Below are positions 48,682-56,788 of a stretch of DNA of 64,000 bases, piece by piece. A model generated the notes under the pieces. The model was given only the letters and a program-made list of their open reading frames with translations. It had not been told where the DNA came from and did no database searches. Every line of letters begins with the position of its first letter. The first letter of the stretch is position 1. Position numbers and translations under genes: made by a program. The DNA is from Streptomyces subrutilus (GTDB lineage: Bacteria > Actinomycetota > Actinomycetes > Streptomycetales > Streptomycetaceae): positions 4,878,001 through 4,942,000 of the forward strand of contig NZ_CP023701.1 in the NCBI RefSeq assembly GCF_008704535.1, given 5' to 3'.

Positions 48682-49952
48682 GCGTCCTCCTTCCCCGGCC
48701 CGTCGGGCCAGTGGTGTTCGGGCAGCGGCTGCTGCGGGACGAGCGACTCCGCGGCCGCCTGCTGGTAGCGCAGGACCGCCTGCTCGGCGGCCCGCAGGTC
48801 GCAGGGCGCGCTCCACAGCATCCGCCGGGCCGCGTCGTACCGTTCGATCAGCACCGGATCCTCCGCCATGCCGTGCCGCGCGACCTTCGCCCGGTAGGCG
48901 TCCAGCCGCCCGCGCAGCTCGGCGCGGACCGCCAGCGGGGCGGTCACCGCCGTCAACGACTCGCGGGCCCGGCGCAGTTCCTCCTCGGCCCGCTCCTCCA
49001 GCGACTCCAACAGCGGCGAGAGCCGGTGCCAGCGCGACCGGCGCCGGTGCTCGGCCGCCGCCGCGAGCTGCTCCTGGAGCACCGTGGGCGGTCCGCTGAC
49101 CGCGGGCACCTCGGACGCGGCGATCTTCGCCAGCACCTCGATGCGCGCGGTCCGGGCCTCCGCCAGGGTCCGGTCGGCCCGCGACAACACGTCCCGCAGG
49201 TTGATCAGGCGCTGCTCGGCGTCCTGCCGCACGTCCAGCACCGCCTCGATCTCGCGGCGCACGTCCTCCAGCGCGAGCGCGGCCCGGTCGTAGCGGCCGG
49301 TGTCCGGACGGCCGCCGCCGGGCGCCGAACTGCCCGCCACCGGCAGCCAGAACGCCAGCGGGTCCTCGATCACCCGGGACCGCAGCGCGGCCAGCTCCGC
49401 CGTGATGTCCTCCAAGTCGTCGCCGGCGGGGTGCTCACCGGGGCGCACGCCCACCGAGTGGGCCAGCGAACGGGTGCGGTGCAGCTCGGCGGCGAGCAGG
49501 TCGATCCGGGCGGGCAGCGCCGACCACACCGCGTCGGCGGCCACCACGACGTCCAGCGAGCCCGCGTACAGCTCGTTCATCCGGGCCACCAGCTCCGCGA
49601 GCGAGAACCGCTCCGTGAGGGCGGCGCCCTCCACGGCGGCACCCGCGATCAGCACCCCGGGCCCGCGCAGCCGCTCCGTCAGCTCGGCCAGGTCCTCGCG
49701 GCCGGGCCAGCGGCGCCGCTCCCGGATCTCCCGGGCGGCGCGCAGCGCCCCGCTGTAGGCCTCGAAGTACGTCCACAGCCGGGTGATCCGCGCGTCGGCG
49801 GCGGCCCAGCGCTCCCGGGTGACCCCGGTCAGGGCGACCCCCTCCAGCAGCCGCCGTCCCGCGTGGTCCTGCAGGGCCAGCAGCGAGGTCTCCACGGCCT
49901 CGTGCTCCGCGCCCAGACGGGTGAGCGCGCGGTCGACGTCGTCCCGGTCCAT
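48678..49952 (-). CDS. coiled-coil protein of the PknG operon, unknown function
   Basis: 424 residues, almost all helical and charged, with no membrane segment: DRALTRLGAEHEAVETSLLALQDHAGRRLLEG, RIEVLAKIAASEVPAVSG, LSPLLESLEERAEEELRRARESLTAV, VARHGMAEDPVLIERYDAARRMLWSAPCDLRAAEQAVLRYQQA. I know no family. It is encoded between the GlnH-like binding protein and the kinase, and its stop overlaps the kinase start. It may connect the sensor to the kinase. ATG 49952 is taken; an in-frame GTG at 50018 (GAGG 3 nt upstream, 6 nt after the glnH stop) would add 22 residues and is equally possible. Confidence 0.75.
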   Translation of the reverse strand: MDRDDVDRALTRLGAEHEAVETSLLALQDHAGRRLLEGVALTGVTRERWAAADARITRLWTYFEAYSGALRAAREIRERRRWPGREDLAELTERLRGPGVLIAGAAVEGAALTERFSLAELVARMNELYAGSLDVVVAADAVWSALPARIDLLAAELHRTRSLAHSVGVRPGEHPAGDDLEDITAELAALRSRVIEDPLAFWLPVAGSSAPGGGRPDTGRYDRAALALEDVRREIEAVLDVRQDAEQRLINLRDVLSRADRTLAEARTARIEVLAKIAASEVPAVSGPPTVLQEQLAAAAEHRRRSRWHRLSPLLESLEERAEEELRRARESLTAVTAPLAVRAELRGRLDAYRAKVARHGMAEDPVLIERYDAARRMLWSAPCDLRAAEQAVLRYQQAAAESLVPQQPLPEHHWPDGPGKEDA

Positions 49953-50023
49953 CACCGCCGATCCCGCCTCCCCCGACTCCGCGTCCCGCGACCGTGTCCA
50001 CGCGTCCGACTCCGCCACCGGCC

Positions 50024-51118
50024 TCAGCCGTCCCGGTACTTGGGCTCGGGCGGGCCGGAGACGTCGGGCAGCACGGCCTTCAGGTGCACGCCGTAGGAGG
50101 CCATCCACGGACTGGCGGCGCCGCCCGCGCGGTAGTCCTCCAGCACCTTGTTGACCCGCCGGACCAGGTCGGTGGCGCCCTTGTTCATCGCGACCCCGTA
50201 GAACTCGCGGGTGAAGGGCGAGCCCACCAGCCGCACCGAGGGGTCCTGGGCGGCCTGGCCGGCCGCGAGGGCGTTGTCGGTGACGATGCCGTCCACCTCG
50301 CCCAGTTGGAGCCGCACCAGGCAGTCCAGCTGGTTGGGGACGGTGACCGGGACCGATCCGTAGGACTGCGCCGACAGCGTCGCCTCCGCGGTGGAGCCGG
50401 CCGCGAAGCAGATCCGCCTGCCCTTGAGCGAGGTGTCGTAGCCGGTGATCGGCGAGCCCTTCGGCGCCAGCACCTGCTGGCCCGCCTCGAAGTAGGCGGT
50501 CGAGAAGGCCACGTCCTCCAGCCGCTTGCAGTTGATCGTCATCGTCCGCACGACGATGTCGACCCGCCCCTCCTGGAGCGCGGGGATGCGCTGGCTGGTG
50601 GGGATGGCGCGGTAGATGACCGCGTCCGGGTCGCCCAGGATGTCCTTGGCGATGGCCCGGACCAGGTCGATGTCGAAGCCGTCGAGGCGGCCGTCGCGGG
50701 CCTGGTTGAGGTAGCCCCAGCGGAAGCTGTTCTGGTCCACGCCCGCCACCAGCTTGCCGGCGCTCTTGATCCGGGCGACGGTCGCGCCGTCCACGGTGGA
50801 CGGGCGCAGGCTCGCCTCCGGGCTCGGGCAGGTGTCGGTGGGGCCCCAGGGGGCCGCGGCGGCCTTCGGGGCCACCACCACCGACGCGGGGTCGCGGACC
50901 GCGCCCGGGCGCCCCGGGTCGGGCGCCGCCTGCGTCAGCGTGAGCAGCACCCCGGCCGCGGTCACCGCGCAGGCCGCGGCCATCGCGCTCACCCCGCCCC
51001 AGCCGCGCAGCCGCCGCGCGCCGCGCCGCGCGCCGGCGGGCCGGGCCGCGGCGCCGGGGCCCGCACGGTCCGGGTCGCCCGCGGGGCTTTCGGAGGCTCG
51101 TTCCGCCCGTATCCGCAT
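50024..51118 (-). CDS. glnH: GlnH-like amino-acid binding protein, membrane-anchored
   Basis: 364 residues. A cytoplasmic Arg-rich N-terminus, then a membrane anchor (VSAMAAACAVTAAGVLLTLTQA, ~44-65) and an extracytoplasmic SBP_bac_3 domain: AGKLVAGVDQNSFRWGYLNQARDGRLDGFDIDLVRAIAKDILG, RVDIVVRTMTINCKRLEDVAFSTAYFEAGQQVLAPKGS, GRRICFAAGSTAEATLS. No amino-acid ABC permease or ATPase is near, so it is a sensor rather than a transporter part. In M. tuberculosis GlnH binds Asp/Glu and signals through GlnX to PknG; the gene order here is the same apart from one inserted gene. ATG start. Confidence 0.88.
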   Translation of the reverse strand: MRIRAERASESPAGDPDRAGPGAAARPAGARRGARRLRGWGGVSAMAAACAVTAAGVLLTLTQAAPDPGRPGAVRDPASVVVAPKAAAAPWGPTDTCPSPEASLRPSTVDGATVARIKSAGKLVAGVDQNSFRWGYLNQARDGRLDGFDIDLVRAIAKDILGDPDAVIYRAIPTSQRIPALQEGRVDIVVRTMTINCKRLEDVAFSTAYFEAGQQVLAPKGSPITGYDTSLKGRRICFAAGSTAEATLSAQSYGSVPVTVPNQLDCLVRLQLGEVDGIVTDNALAAGQAAQDPSVRLVGSPFTREFYGVAMNKGATDLVRRVNKVLEDYRAGGAASPWMASYGVHLKAVLPDVSGPPEPKYRDG

Positions 51119-51123
51119 CGCTC

Positions 51124-52512
51124 TCACCTGTACTCCGAAAGCCTGCGCCCGACACCGAGCAGTGCCGCCGCCGCGCCGACGACCGCCAGGGCCGCCGCGC
51201 CCGTCATCAAACCGCCCAGCGCGCCGAGCCCGGACCGGGCGGCGCCGGTGAACTCCCGCTGCTCGTGGGTCACCGCCTGCTCCAGCGAGGCGTCCACCGT
51301 GTCGAAGGCGGCGCCGCTGCTCTCCTTGTTCCGATCGGTCCCTATGACCTGGTCGCGGGCCGCGTCGTAGTCGCCCTTCAGGTCCGCCTCGCGGGCCGCG
51401 GCGTGCCGCTGCTTCCACTGCGCCACGCCGTCGGCGGCGTGCTTGAGCGGGGTGCGGCCCGCGTCGTCGTCGGCCAGCCGCAGCGCGGAGGCCAGACCGG
51501 CCTCCAGCTGCTTCATGTTGTCGGTGAAGTCCACGTCGTACTTGTCGGACTTGTTGTCCGCGGCCAGTACGGCGCCCCGTGAGACCAGCGTCAGGTTCTC
51601 CCCGGCCCGGGCCTGGAGCGAGGCGATCCGGGCGTCGTTGAGCACCTTGAGCGACTCCTGCCCGTCCGAGCGGGCCTGGCTCAGCTCCGCCCGGGCGACG
51701 GTGTGCCCCACGGCCAGCCACAGCAGCACCACCGCCGAGGCGGCCGTCGCGGCCAGCAGACCGTGGTTGAAGACCCGGTTCGTCCGCCGGTAGCTGCGCC
51801 GCTGCGCCCACCCGAGGGCGCCGAGGGCCAGCAGGCCGGTGCCGATCGAGGCCAGCGGCCAGGCCCGGGCGCCGTCGTAGTCGGTGTAGAGCCGGCCGGT
51901 CTCGGCCTCGTAGAGCCGCTGGGCGGCGGGCAGCAGCCGGGTGGTCATCTGCTCGTTCGCGTAGCGGAGGTAGGCGCCGCCGAGCGGCAGGCCCTGCCGG
52001 TTGGTCGCGCGGGCCTGCTCGATCAGGCCCGTGTAGCGGGGCAACTCCGTGCTCAGCAGGGCGATCTGCTTGCGGGACTCCTCGTCGGCCCGGGTGTTGG
52101 CGGCCGCGCTCACCAGCAGCCGGGAGGCGTTGGCGATGTCCTTCTCGTAGCGCTGGCGGACCTCGCGCGGCTCCTGGCCGCCCGCGAGGAAACCGCTGGA
52201 GGAGGCGGTGTCGGCGTCCGCCAGGGAGCGGTAGATGCTCGCCGCGTCCGCGCTCAGCGGCTGGCTGCGGCCCACCACGTCGCCGGCCGCGGTGGACCGG
52301 TCGGACACCTCCCACAGGCTGACCGCGCCGAACAGCACGATCAGCGCGGCCACCGCGGCGCCGATGATCCGCAGCCGGCCCGGCTCGGTCGTCGCCGCCC
52401 CGCGCAGCCGCTCCACTCCCTCGGCCCAGGCGGTGCCCCGCCCCGGCGGGCCGCCGGGCGGCGGCACGGCGACACCGCCCGGTGGCGCGGGCGGGCGTGT
52501 CGTGATGGCCAC
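51124..52512 (-). CDS. glnX: GlnX-like membrane signal-transfer protein
   Basis: 462 residues. Four membrane helices bound two extracytoplasmic loops: IIGAAVAALIVLFGAVSLW (~50-68), then a ~140-residue helical loop (SRSQPLSADAASIYRSLADADTASSSGFL...), ASIGTGLLALGALGW, LLAATAASAVVLLWLAVGHTV, a second ~140-residue loop, and ALGGLMTGAAALAVVGAAAALLGVG at the end. The loops resemble four-helix sensory bundles of chemoreceptors. Mycobacterial GlnX transmits the GlnH signal to PknG. First gene of the seven-gene operon; 5 bp before glnH. GTG start. The homology is inferred from topology and order. Confidence 0.8.
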   Translation of the reverse strand: MAITTRPPAPPGGVAVPPPGGPPGRGTAWAEGVERLRGAATTEPGRLRIIGAAVAALIVLFGAVSLWEVSDRSTAAGDVVGRSQPLSADAASIYRSLADADTASSSGFLAGGQEPREVRQRYEKDIANASRLLVSAAANTRADEESRKQIALLSTELPRYTGLIEQARATNRQGLPLGGAYLRYANEQMTTRLLPAAQRLYEAETGRLYTDYDGARAWPLASIGTGLLALGALGWAQRRSYRRTNRVFNHGLLAATAASAVVLLWLAVGHTVARAELSQARSDGQESLKVLNDARIASLQARAGENLTLVSRGAVLAADNKSDKYDVDFTDNMKQLEAGLASALRLADDDAGRTPLKHAADGVAQWKQRHAAAREADLKGDYDAARDQVIGTDRNKESSGAAFDTVDASLEQAVTHEQREFTGAARSGLGALGGLMTGAAALAVVGAAAALLGVGRRLSEYR

Positions 52513-52721
52513 CGTGACCTCCCCCTCGGTCTGCGTTCCCCCGGATGCCCGCGGACGGATCCGCGAGCCTGCGCAGCAGTATGGCCGTAGTGACGGTCGA
52601 CCACAGCACCCGGTGCTCGATCTTGGGCGATCCGCCCCCGGGGGCGTCCCCTACGCCCCTTCACCATCAATACGTCCCTGCGGTCGCCACGGTTCCAGAC
52701 CGGGGCCGTCCCGGTGCGGGT

Positions 52722-53711
52722 TCACCCGAATTGGGCACGGAGTTTTCTGTAGGCGAGGGGTTCCGAGCCGAGCGCGTCCAGTCCCAGCAGCCCGGCCCCC
52801 AGGACCGGAGGGGCCTCGACCACCGTCATCACGGCCCGCGGGGCGGCCTCGGCCAGCCGCTGGGTGATCCGGTCGTTCAACTGCGGGTGCCGGGCGGCCA
52901 GCACGCTGCCGCCGAGCACCACCGGGACCTCGGCGTCCAGCAGGTCCAGCCGGCGCAGCGCCACCGTCGCCATCGCCACCACCTCGTCCGCCTGCCGGTG
53001 CACCAGCGACAGCGCCACCGGATCGCCCGCGGCCGCCACCGCGAACAGCAGCGGCGTCAGCTCGTGCCGCCGCTCCGCCGGCACGCGGCCCAGGTGCATC
53101 GCCTCGATCAGCTCGTACACCGAGTCGAGTCCGAAGTGCGCGGGCAGCGCCCGGGCCAGTTCGGTCGGGCCGCCGCGCCCGTCCTCGGCCCGGGCCGCGA
53201 ACCACATGGCCTCGTCGGCCAGTCCGCCGCCGCCGCCCCAGTCGCCCGAGATCCGGCCGATCGCCGGGAAGCGCGCGGTCCGCCCGTCCGGGGTCATGCC
53301 CACGCAGTTGATCCCGGCCCCGCACACCACCGCGACCCCGCACGGGTCGGAACCCGCGGGCAGCCCGGCGCGCAGCAGCGCGAAGGTGTCGTTGTGCACC
53401 GCCGTCACCCGGCCCCAGTTGCGGCTCCGGATCTCGCGCGCCAACCGGTCCTCCTCCACCGGGAAGTCGGCGTTGGCCAGGCAGGCCGACACGTGCTCGA
53501 CGCAGGGGCCGGCCTCGCCCCGGACGCGCAGTCCGACGGAGGCCATCGCCTCGGCCACCACGTCGACGGCCCCGGCCACCCCCGCGCGGAACGGCTGGAA
53601 GCCACCGGCCTGCCCCTTGACCAGCACCGAGCCGTCCGGACCGAGCAGGGCCACGTCCGTCTTGCTGTTGCCCGCGTCGATCGCCAGGACGGCGCCGAGG
53701 GTCACGCCCAT
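52722..53711 (-). CDS. BadF/BadG-type sugar kinase (N-acetylglucosamine kinase-like)
   Basis: 329 residues of the ASKHA superfamily. Phosphate-1 motif LAIDAGNSKTDVALLGPDGS; adenosine and phosphate-2 parts in VAVVCGAGINCVGMTPDGRTARFPAIGRISGDWGGGGGLADEAMW; VVLGGSVLAARHPQLND near the end. These proteins phosphorylate GlcNAc or related sugars. Last gene of the ROK-controlled sugar operon; ATG 53711 overlaps the glucosidase stop by 10 bp. Its presence with a 6-phospho-glycosidase suggests that incoming disaccharides or their products are phosphorylated inside the cell. Confidence 0.88.
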   Translation of the reverse strand: MGVTLGAVLAIDAGNSKTDVALLGPDGSVLVKGQAGGFQPFRAGVAGAVDVVAEAMASVGLRVRGEAGPCVEHVSACLANADFPVEEDRLAREIRSRNWGRVTAVHNDTFALLRAGLPAGSDPCGVAVVCGAGINCVGMTPDGRTARFPAIGRISGDWGGGGGLADEAMWFAARAEDGRGGPTELARALPAHFGLDSVYELIEAMHLGRVPAERRHELTPLLFAVAAAGDPVALSLVHRQADEVVAMATVALRRLDLLDAEVPVVLGGSVLAARHPQLNDRITQRLAEAAPRAVMTVVEAPPVLGAGLLGLDALGSEPLAYRKLRAQFG

Positions 53712-54967
53712 GGCAGGTGCTCCTTGTTGTGCGCGAGCAGCCGGTCGGTCAGCCCCTCCGCGCGGTCGTACTGGCCGACCAGCGGGTGCGCCAGCAGGGC
53801 CCGGAACACCCGCTCGCGGCCGCCGCGCAGGGCCGCGTCCAGGGCCAGGTCCTCGTACGCCGTCACGTGCGCGACCAGCCCGGCGTACAGGGGGTCCAGC
53901 CGGGGCGCGGCCAGCGGGACCGGCCCGGAGCCGTCCACCCGGGCCTGCACCTCGACGACCGCGTCGTCGGGGAGGAAGGGCAGGGTGCCGTTGTTGAACG
54001 TGTTGACCACCTGGACGGCGGAGCCGCCGTCGCCGAGCAGCGAGGCGGCCAGGTCCACGGCGGCCTCCGAGTAGAAGGCGCCGCCCCGCTTGGCCAGCAG
54101 CGCGGGCTTCTCGTCCAGGGCCGGGTCCCCGTACAGGCCGAGCAGCTCCCGTTCCATCGCGGCGACCTCGGCGGCCCGCGAGGGCTTGGTGCCGAGTTCC
54201 CGCACGACCTCGTCGTGGGCGTAGAAGTAGCGCAGGTAGTACGAGGGCACCACGCCCAGGCGGTCCAGCACCGCGCGCGGCAGGTGCAGGTCGGCGGCGA
54301 CGGCCTCGCCGTGCGCGGCGAGGAGCTCCGGCAGCAGGTCCTCGCCGTCCGGTCCGCCGCGGCGCACGCCCAGCTCCCAGGTGAGGTGGTTGAGGCCGAC
54401 GTGGTCCAGGTGGATGTCGGCCGGGGCCAGCTCCAGCAGGGCCGCGAACTTCCGCTGGAACCCGATGGCGACGTTGCACAGCCCCACGGCCTTGTGGCCG
54501 GCCTTCAGCAGCGCCCGGGTGACGATGCCGACCGGGTTGGTGAAGTCGATGATCCAGGCGTCCGGGCTGGCCCGGCGCACCCGCTCGGCGATGTCCAGGA
54601 CCACCGGGACGGTGCGCAGCGCCTTGGCGAGGCCGCCCGCGCCCGTGGTCTCCTGGCCGACGCAGCCGCACTCCAGCGGCCAGGTCTCGTCCTGGAGCCG
54701 GGCCGCCTGGCCGCCCACGCGCAGCTGGATCAGGACCGCGTCGGCCCCCGCCACGCCCGCGTCGAGGTCGGAGGTGGTGGTGATCCGGCCGGGGTGCCCC
54801 TGCCGGGCGAAGATCCGCCGGGCCAGGCCGCCGATCAGCTCCAGCCGCTCGGCCGCGGGGTCGATGAGGACCAGCTCGGCGATCGGCAGGGTGTCGCGCA
54901 GCCGGGCGAACCCGTCGATCAGCTCGGGGGTGTAGGTGGAACCGCCGCCCACCACTGCGAGTTTCAT
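53702..54967 (-). CDS. family GH4 6-phospho-beta-glucosidase
   Basis: 421 residues. NAD+-binding N-terminus MKLAVVGGGSTYTPELIDG, LIQLRVGGQAARLQDETWPLECGCVGQETTGAGGLAKALRTVP, the NPVGIVTRAL segment, metal-binding Cys and His in GLCNVAIG and GLNHLTWELG. GH4 enzymes use NAD+ and Mn2+ and cleave by oxidation-elimination. The substrate is probably a phosphorylated beta-glucoside, but transport is by ABC rather than PTS, so phosphate would have to be added by the kinase encoded next. ATG start at 54967, 5 bp after the permease stop. Confidence 0.93.
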   Translation of the reverse strand: MKLAVVGGGSTYTPELIDGFARLRDTLPIAELVLIDPAAERLELIGGLARRIFARQGHPGRITTTSDLDAGVAGADAVLIQLRVGGQAARLQDETWPLECGCVGQETTGAGGLAKALRTVPVVLDIAERVRRASPDAWIIDFTNPVGIVTRALLKAGHKAVGLCNVAIGFQRKFAALLELAPADIHLDHVGLNHLTWELGVRRGGPDGEDLLPELLAAHGEAVAADLHLPRAVLDRLGVVPSYYLRYFYAHDEVVRELGTKPSRAAEVAAMERELLGLYGDPALDEKPALLAKRGGAFYSEAAVDLAASLLGDGGSAVQVVNTFNNGTLPFLPDDAVVEVQARVDGSGPVPLAAPRLDPLYAGLVAHVTAYEDLALDAALRGGRERVFRALLAHPLVGQYDRAEGLTDRLLAHNKEHLPWA

Positions 54968-54972
54968 CGTGA

Positions 54973-55812
54973 CTAGCCTTTCACTCCGGTCAGGGTGACG
55001 CCTTCGACGAACGCCTTCTGGGCGAAGAAGAAGAGGACGATCACCGGGGCCATGACCAGCACGGTCGCGGCCATGGTCAGGTTCCAATTGGTGTGGTGGG
55101 CGCCCTTGAAGGACTCCAGTCCGTAACTGAGCGTCCAGGCGGCCGGGTTGTCGGAGGCGTAGATCTGCGGGCCGAAGTAGTCGTTCCAGGCCGCGAAGAA
55201 CTGGAACAGCGCGACGGCGGCCAGACCGGGCTTCGCCATCGGCAGGACGACGCGCAGCAGGGTGCGCACCTCCCCGCAGCCGTCCACGCGCGCCGCGTCC
55301 AGGTACTCGTCCGGGATGGTCAGCAGGAACTGGCGCAGCAGGAAGATGGAGAACGCGTCTCCGAAGGCCATCGGGATGATCAGCGGCCACAGGGTGCCCG
55401 ACAGGTCGAGCTGCTTGGCCCAGAAGAGGTACATCGGGATGACCACCACCTGGGGCGGCAGCATCATCATGGCGATCACCAGCAGCAGCGAGAGCCGGCG
55501 CCCGCGGAAGCGGAACTTGGCGAGCGCGTAGGCCACGGGCAGCGAGGAGACCACGGTCAGCAGGGTGCCGAGTCCGGCGTACAGCAGGGTGTTGCGCCAC
55601 CAGGTCAGGAAGCCCGGGGTGTGCCACACCTTCGCGTAGTTGCCCCACTCCCAGGTGTGCGGCCACAGGTCGCGGGTCAGCGCCTGCCGGTCGCCCATCA
55701 GGGAGGTCAGGAAGAGGAAGACGAAGGGGAGGACGAAGAACAGGGCGGCGGCCACGCCGAGGGAGTGGACCCCGATCCAGTGCAGTGCGGCCTTGCGCCT
55801 GTGGGTGCTCAT
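54973..55812 (-). CDS. carbohydrate ABC transporter permease (MalG type)
   Basis: 279 residues with six membrane helices: SLGVAAALFFVLPFVFLFLTSLMG first, TLLYAGLGTLLTVVSSLPVAYALA, LSLLLVIAMMMLPPQVVVIPMYLFW, LWPLIIPMAFGDAFSIFLLRQFLL and later. The EAA loop is EYLDAARVDGCGEVRTLLRVVLPMAKPGLAAVALFQF, which contacts the ATPase. No ATPase gene is in the operon, so it likely shares the multitask MsiK-type ATPase of Streptomyces. ATG start overlaps the previous permease by 4 bp. Confidence 0.93.
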   Translation of the reverse strand: MSTHRRKAALHWIGVHSLGVAAALFFVLPFVFLFLTSLMGDRQALTRDLWPHTWEWGNYAKVWHTPGFLTWWRNTLLYAGLGTLLTVVSSLPVAYALAKFRFRGRRLSLLLVIAMMMLPPQVVVIPMYLFWAKQLDLSGTLWPLIIPMAFGDAFSIFLLRQFLLTIPDEYLDAARVDGCGEVRTLLRVVLPMAKPGLAAVALFQFFAAWNDYFGPQIYASDNPAAWTLSYGLESFKGAHHTNWNLTMAATVLVMAPVIVLFFFAQKAFVEGVTLTGVKG

Positions 55813-56783
55813 TCACCGGCTCCGATCAGTCCGCCACGGCGGCGCATCAGGAGCGCGGTGAAGGCCATGGAGAGGGCGAACAGGACCAGGGCGACGACGC
55901 AGGCGGCGCCGTAGTCGAAGCGCTGGAACCCGACGTTGTAGACGACCTGGGGCAGGGTCAGGGTGGACTTGTCGGGGTAGCCCGGCTCGAACTGCTGCCC
56001 CGAGCCGCCGATGACGCCGGAGGCCACCTTCCCGGCCACCAGGGGCTGGGTGTAGTACTGCATGGCCTGGATGACCCCGGTGACCACCGCGAACAGGATG
56101 ATCGGGGAGATGTTCGGCAGGGTGATGTGGCGGAAGCGCGCCCACGCGCCGGCCCCGTCCAGCTCGGCGGCCTCGTACTGCTCCCTGGGCACGTCGAGCA
56201 GGGCGGCCATGAAGATGACCATCAGGTCGCCGACCCCCCACACGGCCAGGGCGGTCAGCGCGGGCTTGGACCAGCCGGCGTCGGTGAACCAGCCGGGCGT
56301 GGGCAGTCCGACCGCGTCGAGGATGACGTTGACCGGGCCGGTGCCGGGGTTGAGGAGGAAGACGAAGGCGAGGGTCGCGGCGACCGGCGGGGCCAGGTAG
56401 GGCAGGTAGAACAGGGTGCGGAAGATGCCGGCCCCGGTCTTGATCTTCGTGATGAGCAGGCCGACGCCGAGGCCGAAGACGACCCGGCAGCTCACCATGA
56501 CCACGACGAGCCACAGGGTGTTGCGCATCGCCGGCCAGAAGAGCGGATAGTCGGTGAAGACGTAGCTCCAGTTGTCCAGCCCGTTGAACACCGGGGGCCG
56601 GAAGCCGTCGTACTTCGTGAAGGAGAAGTAGACGGTGGACAGCAGCGGGTAGGCGAAGAAGACCGCGAACCCGATCAGCCAGGGCGACAGGAAGGCCGCG
56701 GTGCGCAGGGCGGACCGGCGGTGCTTCGCCCGCAGGGCGCGGGCGCCGCCGGAGGCGCCGCTCGTGGTGTGCGTGCTGGTCAT
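55809..56783 (-). CDS. carbohydrate ABC transporter permease (MalF type)
   Basis: 324 residues, six helices: TAAFLSPWLIGFAVFFAYPLLSTVYFSFTKYDGF first, TLWLVVVMVSCRVVFGLGVGLLIT, LFYLPYLAPPVAATLAFVFLLNP and others. EAA loop: EQYEAAELDGAGAWARFRHITLPNISPIILFAVVTG. It pairs with the downstream MalG-type subunit to form the channel. ATG 56783 follows the binding protein stop by 5 bp. Frames extending far upstream of it are shadow of the binding protein gene. Confidence 0.93.
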   Translation of the reverse strand: MTSTHTTSGASGGARALRAKHRRSALRTAAFLSPWLIGFAVFFAYPLLSTVYFSFTKYDGFRPPVFNGLDNWSYVFTDYPLFWPAMRNTLWLVVVMVSCRVVFGLGVGLLITKIKTGAGIFRTLFYLPYLAPPVAATLAFVFLLNPGTGPVNVILDAVGLPTPGWFTDAGWSKPALTALAVWGVGDLMVIFMAALLDVPREQYEAAELDGAGAWARFRHITLPNISPIILFAVVTGVIQAMQYYTQPLVAGKVASGVIGGSGQQFEPGYPDKSTLTLPQVVYNVGFQRFDYGAACVVALVLFALSMAFTALLMRRRGGLIGAGE

Positions 56784-56788
56784 CGGGG

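Noticed and set aside
50024..52609. 861-codon minus-strand frame that would fuse glnH with upstream sequence
   Set aside because: The upstream half is another register of glnX, whose own frame has membrane helices; glnH starts at 51118 just before a clear anchor.
52722..54671. Possible long fusion of the sugar kinase with an N-terminal extension
   Set aside because: The extension is a shadow of the GH4 gene; the kinase phosphate-1 motif begins right after ATG 53711.
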